From assembly GCA_030625815.1 (NCBI GenBank), contig DAOUQF010000004.1, positions 1 through 64,000 of the forward strand: a stretch of 64,000 nt of DNA, in the 5' to 3' direction. Position 1 is the first letter of the stretch; each line of letters starts with the position of its first letter. Positions 35,509-44,232 of the stretch are shown here, one piece after another. Below the pieces are notes generated by a model. The model made no database searches. It was not told the origin of the DNA and saw only the letters and a program-made list of their open reading frames with translations. Origin of the DNA: Eubacteriales bacterium (GTDB lineage Bacteria; Bacillota; Clostridia; Tissierellales; GPF-1). The position numbers and the translations under genes are program-made.

Positions 35509-36041
35509 CCAATCAATCCTTTCTGCTTCGCAATGAAATACGCGCACAATGTTTTCGCGTCGCGAAATTCTCCGCGCAGAATTCTCGATTCAAACTCCCC
35601 GCGATCCATCCAGGTGATTTCGACAGATTCATCTTCGTCAAGTTCCTGTGCGCCCTGCGACTGAATCTGATCGGCAAAGTAGAGATGAATCTTCTCATCG
35701 GTATATCCCACGGATGGATATATTTCTCCAAGGTCCGTCATGGATTCGACAATGATGCCCGTTTCTTCCCGCAGTTCCCGAGCCGCGCAAACAGAAGTCT
35801 CTTCCTGAAAATCCAATTTTCCAGCAGGAATTTCCAAAATCATTTCATCCATTGCTTTTCGATATTGTTGAACCAAAAGAATTTTCTCCTGATCAACAAC
35901 CAAAACACCAACCCCGCCCGGATGTTCAATAATCTCTCGCTTGGAATACTTTTGATCCGTTAATTCAACGGTGTCCACGCGTAATTTTATAATTTTTCCA
36001 TCATAAATTTTTTTTGAACTAATGGTAACTTCTTGTTTCAT
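35505..36041 (-). CDS. nudF: NUDIX hydrolase, ADP-ribose pyrophosphatase type
   Basis: 178-aa hydrolase with a complete Nudix box, G-x5-E-x7-RELREETGI, at about residues 85-107. Family members of this length cleave ADP-ribose to AMP and ribose-5-phosphate. ATG 36041 gives the family N-terminus MKQEVTISSKKIYDGK. AAAGGA lies upstream at slightly long spacing. It follows recN by 1 bp. In endospore formers spoIVB and spo0A usually occupy this recN-downstream position. Confidence 0.9.
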   Translation of the reverse strand: MKQEVTISSKKIYDGKIIKLRVDTVELTDQKYSKREIIEHPGGVGVLVVDQEKILLVQQYRKAMDEMILEIPAGKLDFQEETSVCAARELREETGIIVESMTDLGEIYPSVGYTDEKIHLYFADQIQSQGAQELDEDESVEITWMDRGEFESRILRGEFRDAKTLCAYFIAKQKGLIG

Positions 36042-36042
36042 A

Positions 36043-37719
36043 CTATTTTTGTTCCTTTCTCTTCTCTGCATAGTTAATCATTTCTCGCGCATACGCCTGT
36101 CCAGAATGTGCTGCTTCATCCCCCGACACCAATTGCGACAGCGCAGTAATTCGTTCCTCGCCATCCCTTCGGATTGCGCTGGTATAAACTTGATCCTGAT
36201 TTGTTGTCTTCCTAAGTTGAAAATATTGATCGGCAAACGCAGCAATCTGCGGTTGATGGGTGACACAAATCACCTGATGCTCTCGTCCCAAAGCATTTAA
36301 AGCTTCTGCGACTCGCAGAGCCGCCTTTCCGCTCAAACCCGAATCGATTTCATCGAACACCATAATATCCGTTGTGCCCGACTCGCCTTGACAGATCAAC
36401 AAAGCCAAAAGAATTCGAGAAGCCTCTCCACCGGATGCGATCTTTCTCAATGGCATAAGAGGAACGCCCGGATTCGTACGAATATAGAATTCGATCTCAT
36501 CACGCCCGGAAGCATTCAACTCCGCCCGCTGCATCACTTGAACCTCAAAGCTGGCATCCCGCATCTCCAATCCTTGAATCTGCGCTGTGATCAAAGCGGA
36601 AATTTTTTGACTCACTCGCCGTCTTTCCCGAGTCAAAGTCTTGGCGGCAGTCTCCGTATTCTCTTTGGCTATCCGACAATGCGACTGCAGTTCACTCTTC
36701 TTTTCTGCCGCCTCGCAAAAATCAAATAATTGTTCTTGAATGCCGCGAAGATACACCAGAAGATCGGGAAGGTTCATATCGTATTTTCGAGTAAGATCAA
36801 AATAAATTTGCAACTGATTTTCGATATATTCCAAGCGTTGCGGATTCAGTTCAAGGTCAAGTACGGCTTCATTGATAGTTGCGCCGACCTCTAAAAATGA
36901 TTCCGACATCACTGATATTTCCGATATAAAGGGCTTCAATTGTTCATAATAACTAGCCAAGACTTCAAGGTCTTGCTGCAACCCTTCAGTCAATTCAATC
37001 AACCGATTGGTCCCGTGAATTCGGTCGAGAACCTGTTGCCCCCGCATTACGATTTCTTTTCCATTTTCCAATACACGCAATTCCTCTTCCAAATCATGGA
37101 GTTCTTCTTCGCTCAAATTGGCAGCGTTTAATTCCTCTTCCTGAAACTTCAGAAAACTCTCCTCTTTCGCGGAGATCAAATTTGATTGAAACGTCTCATA
37201 GACACGCAAGGCCTCTTGATAGATGGCCCATTGTTTTCGATAAGATTGTATTGCAGTTTGTAATTTATCATCGCCATAAGAATCTAAATACAACGAATGA
37301 TAGGCTTTTTTCATCAAATCCACACTTTGATTTTGAGAATGCAAGAGAATCAAAGGGCGAAACAACTCCCGTAAAAATCCAACCGTAATATGTCGATGAT
37401 TCAGTAAAATTCGCGAAGAACCAGAACGGAAAATTTGCCGAAAGACAATCAAGGTTTCAGGATCTTCCCACCCTTGATCTTGCAATATTTCCCGAATCGA
37501 CGCTGGTGGTTGATCCAGAACCATCTCGACTGAGGCGTATTCTTTTCCGTCACGAATCATGCTGCGATCAGCACGCAAACCTGTCAGCCATGCAAAGGCT
37601 TCAAGAAATATTGATTTGCCCGCTCCGGTTTCACCGGTTAAGATATTTAATCCTGTCCCCAACGAAAGTTGCAGATCCGCAATCGTTGCGAGATTTTGTA
37701 TGCGGATGTCTCTGATCAT
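36043..37719 (-). CDS. recN: DNA repair protein RecN
   Basis: 558-aa SMC-like ATPase acting early in double-strand break repair. Walker A GETGAGKSIF lies near residue 31, a long coiled-coil middle spans about 150-370, and the signature/Walker B VFDEIDSGLSGKAA lies near 475. TAGGAGAG precedes ATG 37719. No LexA box is seen in front of it; it is cotranscribed with argR. The argR-recN order is conserved in Firmicutes. Confidence 0.95.
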   Translation of the reverse strand: MIRDIRIQNLATIADLQLSLGTGLNILTGETGAGKSIFLEAFAWLTGLRADRSMIRDGKEYASVEMVLDQPPASIREILQDQGWEDPETLIVFRQIFRSGSSRILLNHRHITVGFLRELFRPLILLHSQNQSVDLMKKAYHSLYLDSYGDDKLQTAIQSYRKQWAIYQEALRVYETFQSNLISAKEESFLKFQEEELNAANLSEEELHDLEEELRVLENGKEIVMRGQQVLDRIHGTNRLIELTEGLQQDLEVLASYYEQLKPFISEISVMSESFLEVGATINEAVLDLELNPQRLEYIENQLQIYFDLTRKYDMNLPDLLVYLRGIQEQLFDFCEAAEKKSELQSHCRIAKENTETAAKTLTRERRRVSQKISALITAQIQGLEMRDASFEVQVMQRAELNASGRDEIEFYIRTNPGVPLMPLRKIASGGEASRILLALLICQGESGTTDIMVFDEIDSGLSGKAALRVAEALNALGREHQVICVTHQPQIAAFADQYFQLRKTTNQDQVYTSAIRRDGEERITALSQLVSGDEAAHSGQAYAREMINYAEKRKEQK

Positions 37720-37728
37720 TTTTCTCTC

Positions 37729-38184
37729 CTATTTCTCGATAATTTTGTGAAATTCAGCCTTGATACCATCAATATCCGCTTGATCGGATATGGCGATAAA
37801 CACCGTATCGTCTCCAGCAATCGTACCGATAATTTCATGCATATCCAATACATCAATCGCCGATGCCGTGATAGATGCAGCACCTGAAATTGTTTTAATA
37901 ATCACCATTCTTCCGGAGGAGTCAATCGCCAAGACAGAATTCTTGAAAATATTCGTCAAACGCTCTCGAAGGGCATCAAAATTGGTCTCCATCGTTGCAT
38001 ATTTGTATCGTCCATTTCTCGTCAATGCCTTGATCAAACCCAATTCCTTTAAATCCCTCGATACCGTCGCCTGTGTGATCGCAAATCCGTCTCGTTTCAA
38101 AAGCGCCGACAATTCTTCTTGGGTCTCGATTTCATGGAGCTTAATTAATTTCAATATATGGCTCTGTCTCGCATACTTTCTCAT
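37729..38184 (-). CDS. argR: arginine repressor ArgR
   Basis: 151-aa hexameric arginine-responsive regulator. The N-terminal winged helix (ATVSRDLKELGLIK near 40) binds ARG boxes. The C-terminal domain has IAGDDTVFIAI near 125, which binds arginine through its aspartates. It overlaps the tlyA stop (ATGA) and precedes recN. Confidence 0.95.
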   Translation of the reverse strand: MRKYARQSHILKLIKLHEIETQEELSALLKRDGFAITQATVSRDLKELGLIKALTRNGRYKYATMETNFDALRERLTNIFKNSVLAIDSSGRMVIIKTISGAASITASAIDVLDMHEIIGTIAGDDTVFIAISDQADIDGIKAEFHKIIEK

Positions 38185-38978
38185 TTCTTCTCCCCCTTTT
38201 GATACGCGTCAAATACGATTTTCTCGATTTCTTCCGCCGGTATTGACCCGTTTTTATCCGCATTGATATGTAAAAGAAACTCAACATTCCCCTTCTTTCC
38301 CTGGATCGGAGAGGGAATGATTCCCTGCAAATAATAGTGTCCGGCTTCCAACTCAAGGATCAATCTGCGCAAACTCTGAAGCACAACCTTTGGATTTCTT
38401 ACAATGCCATTCTTCGAAAGCGCTTTCTTCTCCGTCTCGAATTGCGGCTTGAACAAAAACAGAAAACAGGCTTCTCGATCAGACAATCTCAATATATCAG
38501 ACCAGATTTTTCGAATCGAAATAAAGGAAACATCCGCCACAACAAGCTTGGGTTTCACGAAAAGCTCCTCGATTTCAATGGAGCGAATATCTCGATTTTC
38601 CATCACTAAAATCTGCGGATTGCTCCTGAGGGAATCGCTTAATTGACAGTTTCCCACATCGATGGCATACACAGATTTTGCTCCATGATTCAACAGGCAT
38701 TGCGTAAAACCGCCCGTCGATGCGCCGACATCCATGCACACTTGATCTTCTACGGGAACTGCAAACTCTTGAAGCGCAGCTTCGAGTTTCAATCCCCCTC
38801 GACTCACAAATGGAATGGAATTGCAGCTCTCTTCAATTCGATCTCCCTCGTGAATGGAATGGCTGGGTTTTTTTATGATCCGCCCATTCACGGTGAAATC
38901 TCCATTCTTTATCCGTTGTACAGCTCGCGAACGACTGATTTCTGCAAATAATTGGGTGATTGCTACATCAAAACGCAT
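38181..38978 (-). CDS. tlyA: TlyA-family rRNA methyltransferase
   Basis: 265-aa protein with an S4 RNA-binding domain (about 1-60) and an FtsJ/RrmJ-like SAM methyltransferase domain (DVGASTGGFTQCLL near 80; K-D-K-E-like catalytic set expected). Family members 2'-O-methylate rRNA cytidines (16S C1409 and/or 23S C1920) and are called TlyA/YqxC. It starts within the oapA stop (TAATG). dxs, usually beside tlyA in this cluster, is absent. Confidence 0.9.
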   Translation of the reverse strand: MRFDVAITQLFAEISRSRAVQRIKNGDFTVNGRIIKKPSHSIHEGDRIEESCNSIPFVSRGGLKLEAALQEFAVPVEDQVCMDVGASTGGFTQCLLNHGAKSVYAIDVGNCQLSDSLRSNPQILVMENRDIRSIEIEELFVKPKLVVADVSFISIRKIWSDILRLSDREACFLFLFKPQFETEKKALSKNGIVRNPKVVLQSLRRLILELEAGHYYLQGIIPSPIQGKKGNVEFLLHINADKNGSIPAEEIEKIVFDAYQKGEKK

Positions 38979-39544
38979 TATTTCTTCTTCCCCTTCTTCA
39001 ACTCCTTCATCACACGGATATGAAATTTCTCATCCAAAATCTGCAGGATCCGTGCAACCTCCATAACGATCTCCTTATGGCGAGACAAGGCCAACTCTTT
39101 TCCAAAAGCCTTGCCGCCTACCGTTATCGCGGCAAGAACCCCGCTGAAAACAATCGAAAGCCAAAACAAATCTTCTCCCGGAAAACGAGAAACAACACGA
39201 AAAATGATAGAGGCGCCTGCGACACCGCTAATGATTCCGCAAATATCGCCGATCACATCATTGCAGAAGTTGGATACTTGGCTCGCATTGCGCACCAATA
39301 AAACCGCATATTTCGCCTGATAGTTTCCCTTCGCCGACATGGCATGAAAGGGCTTCTCAGAGCTTGCGGCCACTGCAATTCCAATGGTATCAAAAACAAC
39401 CCCTACAAATACGATAAAAAACAGAATCAAGAAGGCCAAAACGAGGTTTGCGCGACTGATGACTTGATCTGAAATTAAGCTTGTAAAGATTGCAAGTATA
39501 AATGTTATCAATATGGTTTTATAAATCCAATTATATCGTTTCAT
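38978..39544 (-). CDS. oapA: OLE-associated membrane protein OapA
   Basis: 188-aa integral-membrane protein with four predicted helices (about 7-25, 34-60, 98-118, 126-147) and a strongly basic C-terminus (KELKKGKKK). A DxxxD motif lies at Asp96/Asp100 (NDVIGD), and DTIGIAVAAS follows helix 2. In OLE-carrying Firmicutes, OapA binds OLE RNA, localises it to the membrane and carries a DxxxD motif. This gene lies immediately downstream of the RNA, with AAAGGAG directly after the RNA's terminator. Identification is by architecture, motif and location. The protein's biochemical activity is unresolved; roles in Mg2+ and stress tolerance have been reported for the complex. Confidence 0.88.
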   Translation of the reverse strand: MKRYNWIYKTILITFILAIFTSLISDQVISRANLVLAFLILFFIVFVGVVFDTIGIAVAASSEKPFHAMSAKGNYQAKYAVLLVRNASQVSNFCNDVIGDICGIISGVAGASIIFRVVSRFPGEDLFWLSIVFSGVLAAITVGGKAFGKELALSRHKEIVMEVARILQILDEKFHIRVMKELKKGKKK

Positions 39545-39555
39545 AAGACTCCTTT

Positions 39556-39584
39556 AAAAAAAGCTGATAGCATAGGCTACCAGC
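39556..39584 (-). terminator. terminator hairpin at the 3' end of OLE RNA
   Basis: On the minus strand a 9-bp stem (GCTGGTAGC/GCTATCAGC, one G-U) around CTAT is followed by seven T. The oapA ribosome binding site begins within two bases of the T-run, so partial readthrough would feed oapA. Confidence 0.85.
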
Positions 39585-40132
39585 TAATAGATGGAGGGTT
39601 AATGGTAAATTTTGCGGCTTAGGTCCAGCAGGATTTCCCAAACGAAAACTGCCTGTCGCCATAGCAGCGGTTCCCCTTTCATTTCGTTTCATCCGCGTCG
39701 CCACAAGAAGAGCTGGATCACCACTTAGGCCACACTGCAATCCCAATAACCTCTAAGTCTAGGAGTTTTCCTCTACAACCTCTGCGTATCCTTATCCGCT
39801 TTTGCAGAAGGGGTTTCAATAGCAAAGTGTTTTTTCTCTTGGCCTTCGATCAAAAACACCGATCTATTATCCACCGCTCCCACTCATGGCAGGCTACGCT
39901 GCAGCGAGTTTACACTCTCTGCAGGTTATCTTATTACGCTTCCATAATAAGTCTCCACGGAGGTAGGGTCATCGCCCGCATGCCATTGCAGATCGCCCCA
40001 TCCTCCTTACTCCCAGAATCTCCCCCCGACTGGGCGTCAGAAGAATCAACCAGGAACTTCATCGATATGCCCTTTGACGGATTTTTAGCCCCGCCTTCAG
40101 GATACGTTCAGTTGACTAGAATACTTTTCCAT
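39556..40132 (-). ncRNA. ole: OLE RNA (ornate, large, extremophilic)
   Basis: The 624-bp gap between ispA and oapA has no credible gene but a promoter, a terminator and dense RNA structure on the minus strand. Structures include a nested hairpin with CTGCAG arms and a GTAA-capped inner stem (39899-39924), a 7-bp hairpin (39930-39951) and an 8-bp helix joining 39640-39647 with 39682-39689. The 577-nt size, the setting (xseA-xseB-ispA-RNA-oapA-tlyA-argR-recN) and the downstream four-helix DxxxD protein match OLE RNA. OLE forms a membrane-bound complex with OapA in extremophilic and anaerobic Firmicutes and is linked to cold, alcohol and metal tolerance. Its mechanism is unknown. Confidence 0.93.
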
Positions 40133-40138
40133 CAATTT

Positions 40139-40167
40139 ATTATAGCATGAACTGGTTTTTTGAACAA
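40139..40167 (-). promoter_or_regulatory. OLE RNA promoter
   Basis: TTGTTC (40162-40167), 17-bp spacer and perfect TATAAT (40139-40144) on the minus strand, overlapping the ispA stop codon area. Transcription should begin at about 40132. The RNA can therefore be made independently of the long upstream operon. Confidence 0.82.
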
Positions 40168-40168
40168 A

Positions 40169-41029
40169 TTAAGATCTTCGATTTAACATTTCATTTACAA
40201 TGGTTTGCAATTCTTCATTGTTTCCAAAGGAAGACACAAGCTCATCCGCCTGAACAAACAAGTCTCGAATTGTTTCTTTTGTCTGTTCAACCCCATACAA
40301 TTTCAAAAATGTCAGTTTTTCATTCTTTTTATCCGATCCGATGGGTTTCCCCAGCTCTTCAACGGTTGAAAAGACATCCAAAAGGTCATCCTGCAATTGA
40401 AACGCATATCCGATCACTTCGCCTAATTTTTTCAGCGTTTCGCATTCCTTCTCGCTCGCGCCCCCCAAAATACCACCGACTTCCAAGGCCGTTCGGATGA
40501 GTGCCGCGGTTTTCTTTTGATGAATAAAAAGCAAGTCGTTTTCCTTCGCTTCTTTGCCTTCAAAGAGCAGATCCGCTGTTTGACCGCCGATCATCCCCTG
40601 AATCCCGGCAGCGGTAAACAGAGAACGAGCTGCTCGCAAAGAGGTTTTCGGTTCTTCCGCCGACAATCCCGCTGCAACGACAAGCTCCATTGCCTGATTC
40701 AATAACCCGTCACCGGCTAAAATCGCATTTGCTTCTCCATGAGCAATATGGCAGGAAGGACGGCCGCGACGCAGATCGTCATCGTCCATGGCAGGCAGAT
40801 CGTCATGAATTAAGGAGTAGGTATGAATCATTTCCAAGGCTGCCGCATAGGGATAAATCGCCTCTTCCCGCTCTTCAAACATTCGATATGCCGCAATCAT
40901 CAAAGAGGGGCGTACACGCTTGCCTCCCCCCAATAAACTATACCGCATGGCATGGATAACCGGCGCTTCATATCCCGAGCGCTCGGGAATTGCCTCCGAT
41001 AAGAAATTTTCAAACATTTCATGGTTCAT
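40169..41029 (-). CDS. ispA: polyprenyl diphosphate synthase (farnesyl/geranylgeranyl type)
   Basis: 286-aa class I trans-prenyltransferase that condenses IPP with allylic diphosphates. The first Asp-rich motif DDLPAMDDDD lies near residue 77 and the second, DDLLD, near 216. Both are intact. Residues before the first motif (YSLIH) fit C15 to C20 products; exact chain length is uncertain. It overlaps the xseB stop by 4 bp and lies directly upstream of the OLE promoter. Confidence 0.93.
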   Translation of the reverse strand: MNHEMFENFLSEAIPERSGYEAPVIHAMRYSLLGGGKRVRPSLMIAAYRMFEEREEAIYPYAAALEMIHTYSLIHDDLPAMDDDDLRRGRPSCHIAHGEANAILAGDGLLNQAMELVVAAGLSAEEPKTSLRAARSLFTAAGIQGMIGGQTADLLFEGKEAKENDLLFIHQKKTAALIRTALEVGGILGGASEKECETLKKLGEVIGYAFQLQDDLLDVFSTVEELGKPIGSDKKNEKLTFLKLYGVEQTKETIRDLFVQADELVSSFGNNEELQTIVNEMLNRRS

Positions 41030-41235
41030 CCCTCTGTATCCTCCACATCTAAAAAGATTGTGTGAATTTCTCTTTTTGCAGTGTCCAGGATTCGATTTCC
41101 TTCATGGGTCAATGCTTTTAATTGCTTCGCTTTCTCCATCATCACACTCAAATCCATGGTTTCATTTTCCTTTAGTTCTCGGTTCAGTTCTTCAATTTCC
41201 TTAAAGATTTCATCAAAGCGTTTATAGGTTTCCAC
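41026..41235 (-). CDS. xseB: exodeoxyribonuclease VII small subunit
   Basis: 69-aa helical small subunit that assembles on XseA. The start is GTG 41235, with GAGGAGG inside the end of xseA at correct spacing. The longer frame upstream lacks a ribosome binding site. Conserved helical pattern (FKEIEELNREL...LDLSVMMEKAKQL-type) is present. Confidence 0.85.
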   Translation of the reverse strand: METYKRFDEIFKEIEELNRELKENETMDLSVMMEKAKQLKALTHEGNRILDTAKREIHTIFLDVEDTEG

Positions 41236-42391
41236 CCTGTTCCTCCTCAACGAGAATTTTTTGACTTGTCGTCGATCCATGCAGCTGATAAACTCCTGCC
41301 GGTACCGTTTGATCATTCCTCACAAATTGTCCTTTTTTGTCTTGGAGCAAAAACCGAAACGGTTCCCATCGTTTTACAAGGGCGACTTCCGTCTCCCGGG
41401 AATCGGCTAGGATTCGATTCCATGTATCCAAGCGATTCACACTTTCACGAAATACTCGCTTGTGCTGCTTTGAAAATCTCAATTCCAATTCACCGATTCG
41501 CTGTTCGATCTCTCTCGCGATCGACCGCTGGAATTTTGATTGCTGAGATTCAATCCGCTTCAACCGAAAGGTGATTTCAATCCTTGCCTTCCATTGCCCC
41601 TCAACCAGCCTTTGACGGATTTGTGAAATCGTTGGAACTGCCAGTTCCGCAGCTCCAGTAGGTGTAGAGGCCCGGGCATCGGCGGCAAATTCCGCAAAGG
41701 TCCAGTCCTTTTCATGTCCGATTGCGGCAATCACAGGAACTTTAGAATCAAATACCGCTTGAACCACTCGGATATCGTCAAAGACCTCGAGATCGCTCGT
41801 ATCTCCGCCGCCACGCGTCAAAATTACGCAATCCAGCTTATGACTTGCAATACGGCGAAACGCCGTCTGAATGGCTCCAGCCGCTTGATCTCCCTGTACC
41901 AACACTGGAACAACAACCAACTCCACAAAGGGATAGCGGCGTTCCATATTTCGCCGAACATCATCGATTGCAGCTCCATCCTTCGATGTGATAAGGCCAA
42001 CCACCCGCGGATATTTTTTTAGGCTTCGCTGATTGACAAAGAGGCCTTTTTTCTTCATCTCTTCAAACTGCAGATTGCGCTGAATTTCTCGCTCTTCCTT
42101 CTTCGAAATTTCAATCGATTCAACATGGAGCCGCAGGGTTCCCCGTTTGCTGTAATACCGCACAGCACCAGTAACAATATATTCGTTTCCTTCCTGCAAT
42201 GTTTCTTCTATGGACTGAAACGAAACACAGGCCAGCATCGCTTCCTCATCTTTCAAATGAAAAAACGACCACTGGCTCGACTGTCGCAGATTCGCCATTT
42301 CTCCAACGACTCGAATCTTTCTAAGCACAGGATCGGTTCTCAGATGCTCTTCAATATAATAGTTGATTTGACTAACCTGTAAAGGATTCAT
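41222..42391 (-). CDS. xseA: exodeoxyribonuclease VII large subunit
   Basis: 389-aa catalytic subunit that degrades single-stranded DNA. The N-terminal OB fold ([12 protein letters not shown] to about 100) is followed by the catalytic domain with LTRGGGDTSDLEVFDD near 190 and IGHEKDWTFAEFAADARASTPT near 230. ATG 42391 follows GGAGGG. It overlaps xseB by 14 bp. Confidence 0.94.
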   Translation of the reverse strand: MNPLQVSQINYYIEEHLRTDPVLRKIRVVGEMANLRQSSQWSFFHLKDEEAMLACVSFQSIEETLQEGNEYIVTGAVRYYSKRGTLRLHVESIEISKKEEREIQRNLQFEEMKKKGLFVNQRSLKKYPRVVGLITSKDGAAIDDVRRNMERRYPFVELVVVPVLVQGDQAAGAIQTAFRRIASHKLDCVILTRGGGDTSDLEVFDDIRVVQAVFDSKVPVIAAIGHEKDWTFAEFAADARASTPTGAAELAVPTISQIRQRLVEGQWKARIEITFRLKRIESQQSKFQRSIAREIEQRIGELELRFSKQHKRVFRESVNRLDTWNRILADSRETEVALVKRWEPFRFLLQDKKGQFVRNDQTVPAGVYQLHGSTTSQKILVEEEQGGNL

Positions 42392-43331
42392 TAAATTCCC
42401 TCCATGCACGCCAAGCGCATCCCAATGCATGATCCGCCGAATAGTCTCCCCGCACAAAAAGCAAGGCTAGATCAAGATTTGCCAATTGTTTCTTAAGCGC
42501 CTCGCGGATGGTTCGACTCTCTGCAACACCACCGACAAGAATGACCGTCCTGCGATTCCTCTTTCTCGTTTCATAACGAATCATCTCCGCCAAGGCTTCT
42601 GAAATCTGGCAAAAGAGGGTTGCCGCAATGGTCTCCGGCGATTCCTGACCGATCATTTGATTTTGGAACCAGGTCTCGATCCCGGAAAGATTCCACCAAT
42701 CGTCAACGCGATGAACCCGATTTCTTGTCTTTATCGGCTTTGCATCAATCGCCATTTGGTCCAGCCACGGACCTGCTGGAAATCCCCCCTTGAGAGATAC
42801 CCCGATTCGATCAATCAATTGTCCGAAACTGATGTCCCGGGTCCCGCCGATCAATTCCGCGCCCGATTCGAACCAATGGCTCACATCGAGAATTTCGGTT
42901 GTTCCACCAGACAAATGAAACACCACGCATGGCTCCGGCGCAACACGCTCAAAAAAATCCGCAGCGTATAGATGATTCATTTGATGGGAAATCCGTACAA
43001 TCGGCGCATCATATATGGCAGCCAAGGATTCAGCGAAGGCAATTCCAACCTCAAAAACCGGCATATACGAGCCTTCTGCATCCCGCGGCTTATCTGATAC
43101 GGCAATCCCCGCTACGCTTCCTGTGCGCAAAACGGATGCCGCCCCTTCAATAAGGCGGGGAAGGTTTTGAACATGCTGAAAAAGGGCCTCCTGTTGTCGA
43201 AGCCCCCGTTTTCCCTCTGGAACCAATAAAACCTTTTTCTCCGAAAAAAGGATCTGCTGATTCTCATCAAGCACAACCATAGAGGTTGTATATGCACTTG
43301 TATCAATCCCGAGAAAGAGTCGATTCTGCAT
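42372..43331 (-). CDS. Kae1/TsaD-like protein (M22 family paralogue)
   Basis: 319-aa actin-like ATPase-fold protein. [12 protein letters not shown] lies at the N-terminus and HQMNH (HxxxH metal pair) near residue 113. [10 protein letters not shown] near 137 and a C-terminal [10 protein letters not shown]-like nucleotide loop follow. It is shorter and more divergent than true TsaD, which makes t6A37 in tRNA, and Clostridia often carry this paralogue between nusB and xseA. Its substrate is unknown; it may be a second carbamoyltransferase-like enzyme. It occupies the place of folD in the Bacillus cluster and overlaps nusB by 29 bp. Confidence 0.8.
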   Translation of the reverse strand: MQNRLFLGIDTSAYTTSMVVLDENQQILFSEKKVLLVPEGKRGLRQQEALFQHVQNLPRLIEGAASVLRTGSVAGIAVSDKPRDAEGSYMPVFEVGIAFAESLAAIYDAPIVRISHQMNHLYAADFFERVAPEPCVVFHLSGGTTEILDVSHWFESGAELIGGTRDISFGQLIDRIGVSLKGGFPAGPWLDQMAIDAKPIKTRNRVHRVDDWWNLSGIETWFQNQMIGQESPETIAATLFCQISEALAEMIRYETRKRNRRTVILVGGVAESRTIREALKKQLANLDLALLFVRGDYSADHALGCAWRAWREFNESFTG

Positions 43332-43743
43332 ACCCGTTCCCCTTCACAAATCCTGCCAATACGCCATTGATAAATTTTGAGGATCCTTCTCCGCCATATT
43401 TCTTGGCAAGCTCAATCGCCTCATTGATCACGACTGCGTATGGAGCGTCATCGCGCTCTGAAAGCTCATATGCCGCAACCAACAACAAACTGCCGTCTAC
43501 CTTTGTCAAGCGTTCGAAGGTCCAGTTTTCCAAATAGGCTTCATAACTATATTGAATATCATAACGATGTTCCAAAATCCATAGATAGGCTTGATGCAAA
43601 CGCTCTTGCTCTTTCTCCTTTACATGGGTGTCCATCTCTTCCTGACACGACATGAGTAATTGGGAAAAATTTGCTTCTTCGACTTCAAAAAAACCACTAT
43701 ATACCAAACGGAACAATAACTCACGAAAATGAACTGCTTTCAT
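43303..43743 (-). CDS. nusB: transcription antitermination factor NusB
   Basis: 146-aa all-helical protein that binds boxA RNA with S10 in rRNA antitermination. [14 protein letters not shown] at the N-terminus and the conserved [25 protein letters not shown] near 107-132 are diagnostic. GGAGGAAAAG precedes ATG 43743. It is preceded by a hairpin that separates it from asp23. Confidence 0.93.
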   Translation of the reverse strand: MKAVHFRELLFRLVYSGFFEVEEANFSQLLMSCQEEMDTHVKEKEQERLHQAYLWILEHRYDIQYSYEAYLENWTFERLTKVDGSLLLVAAYELSERDDAPYAVVINEAIELAKKYGGEGSSKFINGVLAGFVKGNGYAESTLSRD

Positions 43744-43763
43744 CTACTTTTCCTCCACAAAAT

Positions 43764-43789
43764 AAACCCTCTGATTCCTCAGAGGGTTT
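43764..43789 (-). terminator. hairpin between asp23 and nusB (partial terminator)
   Basis: An 11-bp perfect stem (AAACCCTCTGA and complement) around a 4-nt loop is followed by TATTTTGT on the minus strand. The weak T-run suggests attenuation or RNA processing rather than a full stop. Confidence 0.6.
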
Positions 43790-43793
43790 CACG

Positions 43794-44144
43794 TTACTCT
43801 TTGGTTTCAATCGCTACATCACATACATGAACAACGACTTCTGCAACCCGCAAGTCCGTCATGGTTTCAACAATTTCTTTGATATGTTCTTGCAAATCTG
43901 TTGCGATCACTTGAATTTTCTTTTCGGATTCCACAACAACATAGGTTTCAATGAAAACAGAATCGCCTTCGATCTTCACCTCTACCCCTTGTTCCAATTT
44001 ATTTCCAAAAATTCGTTTCGTCCAATCGGAATACATCCCGACCACGCCTTCAACCTCATTGGCAGCGATCCCAGCAATAATGCTGATGACATTATCCACG
44101 ATTTTAACTTCACCTATATTTTGTTCTACTTGATCAATTGTCAT
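43794..44144 (-). CDS. Asp23/Gls24 family envelope stress protein
   Basis: 116-aa protein of the Asp23 (DUF322, YqhY) family, found just upstream of nusB across Firmicutes. Family features are the conserved NVISIIAGIAANEVEGVVGM-like start and a beta-alpha core. YqhY in Bacillus is linked to acetyl-CoA carboxylase control and others to envelope stress. In endospore formers the spoIIIA operon lies between efp and this gene; here only 88 bp separate them. TATAAT (44176-44181, minus strand) precedes it, with weak -35. Confidence 0.88.
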   Translation of the reverse strand: MTIDQVEQNIGEVKIVDNVISIIAGIAANEVEGVVGMYSDWTKRIFGNKLEQGVEVKIEGDSVFIETYVVVESEKKIQVIATDLQEHIKEIVETMTDLRVAEVVVHVCDVAIETKE

Positions 44145-44232
44145 GATTAGCCCTCCAACTCTTTGCTATGGGACTATTATATCAAATGCCTCATAAAAAA
44201 TATATGAAAAACTCTTGGCACCGGCCTTTTGT

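Noticed and set aside
39545-40168. RNase P RNA, tmRNA or group II intron in the large gap
   Set aside because: None of their hallmark sequences (RNase P GAGGAAAGUCC-like core, tmRNA tRNA-like ends, intron domain V) were recognised; position and partner protein fit OLE RNA.
39827-40500. Plus-strand reading frames of about 107 and 117 aa over the ispA-oapA gap
   Set aside because: No ribosome binding sites, unusual composition, and the sequence is explained by a structured RNA on the other strand and by ispA.
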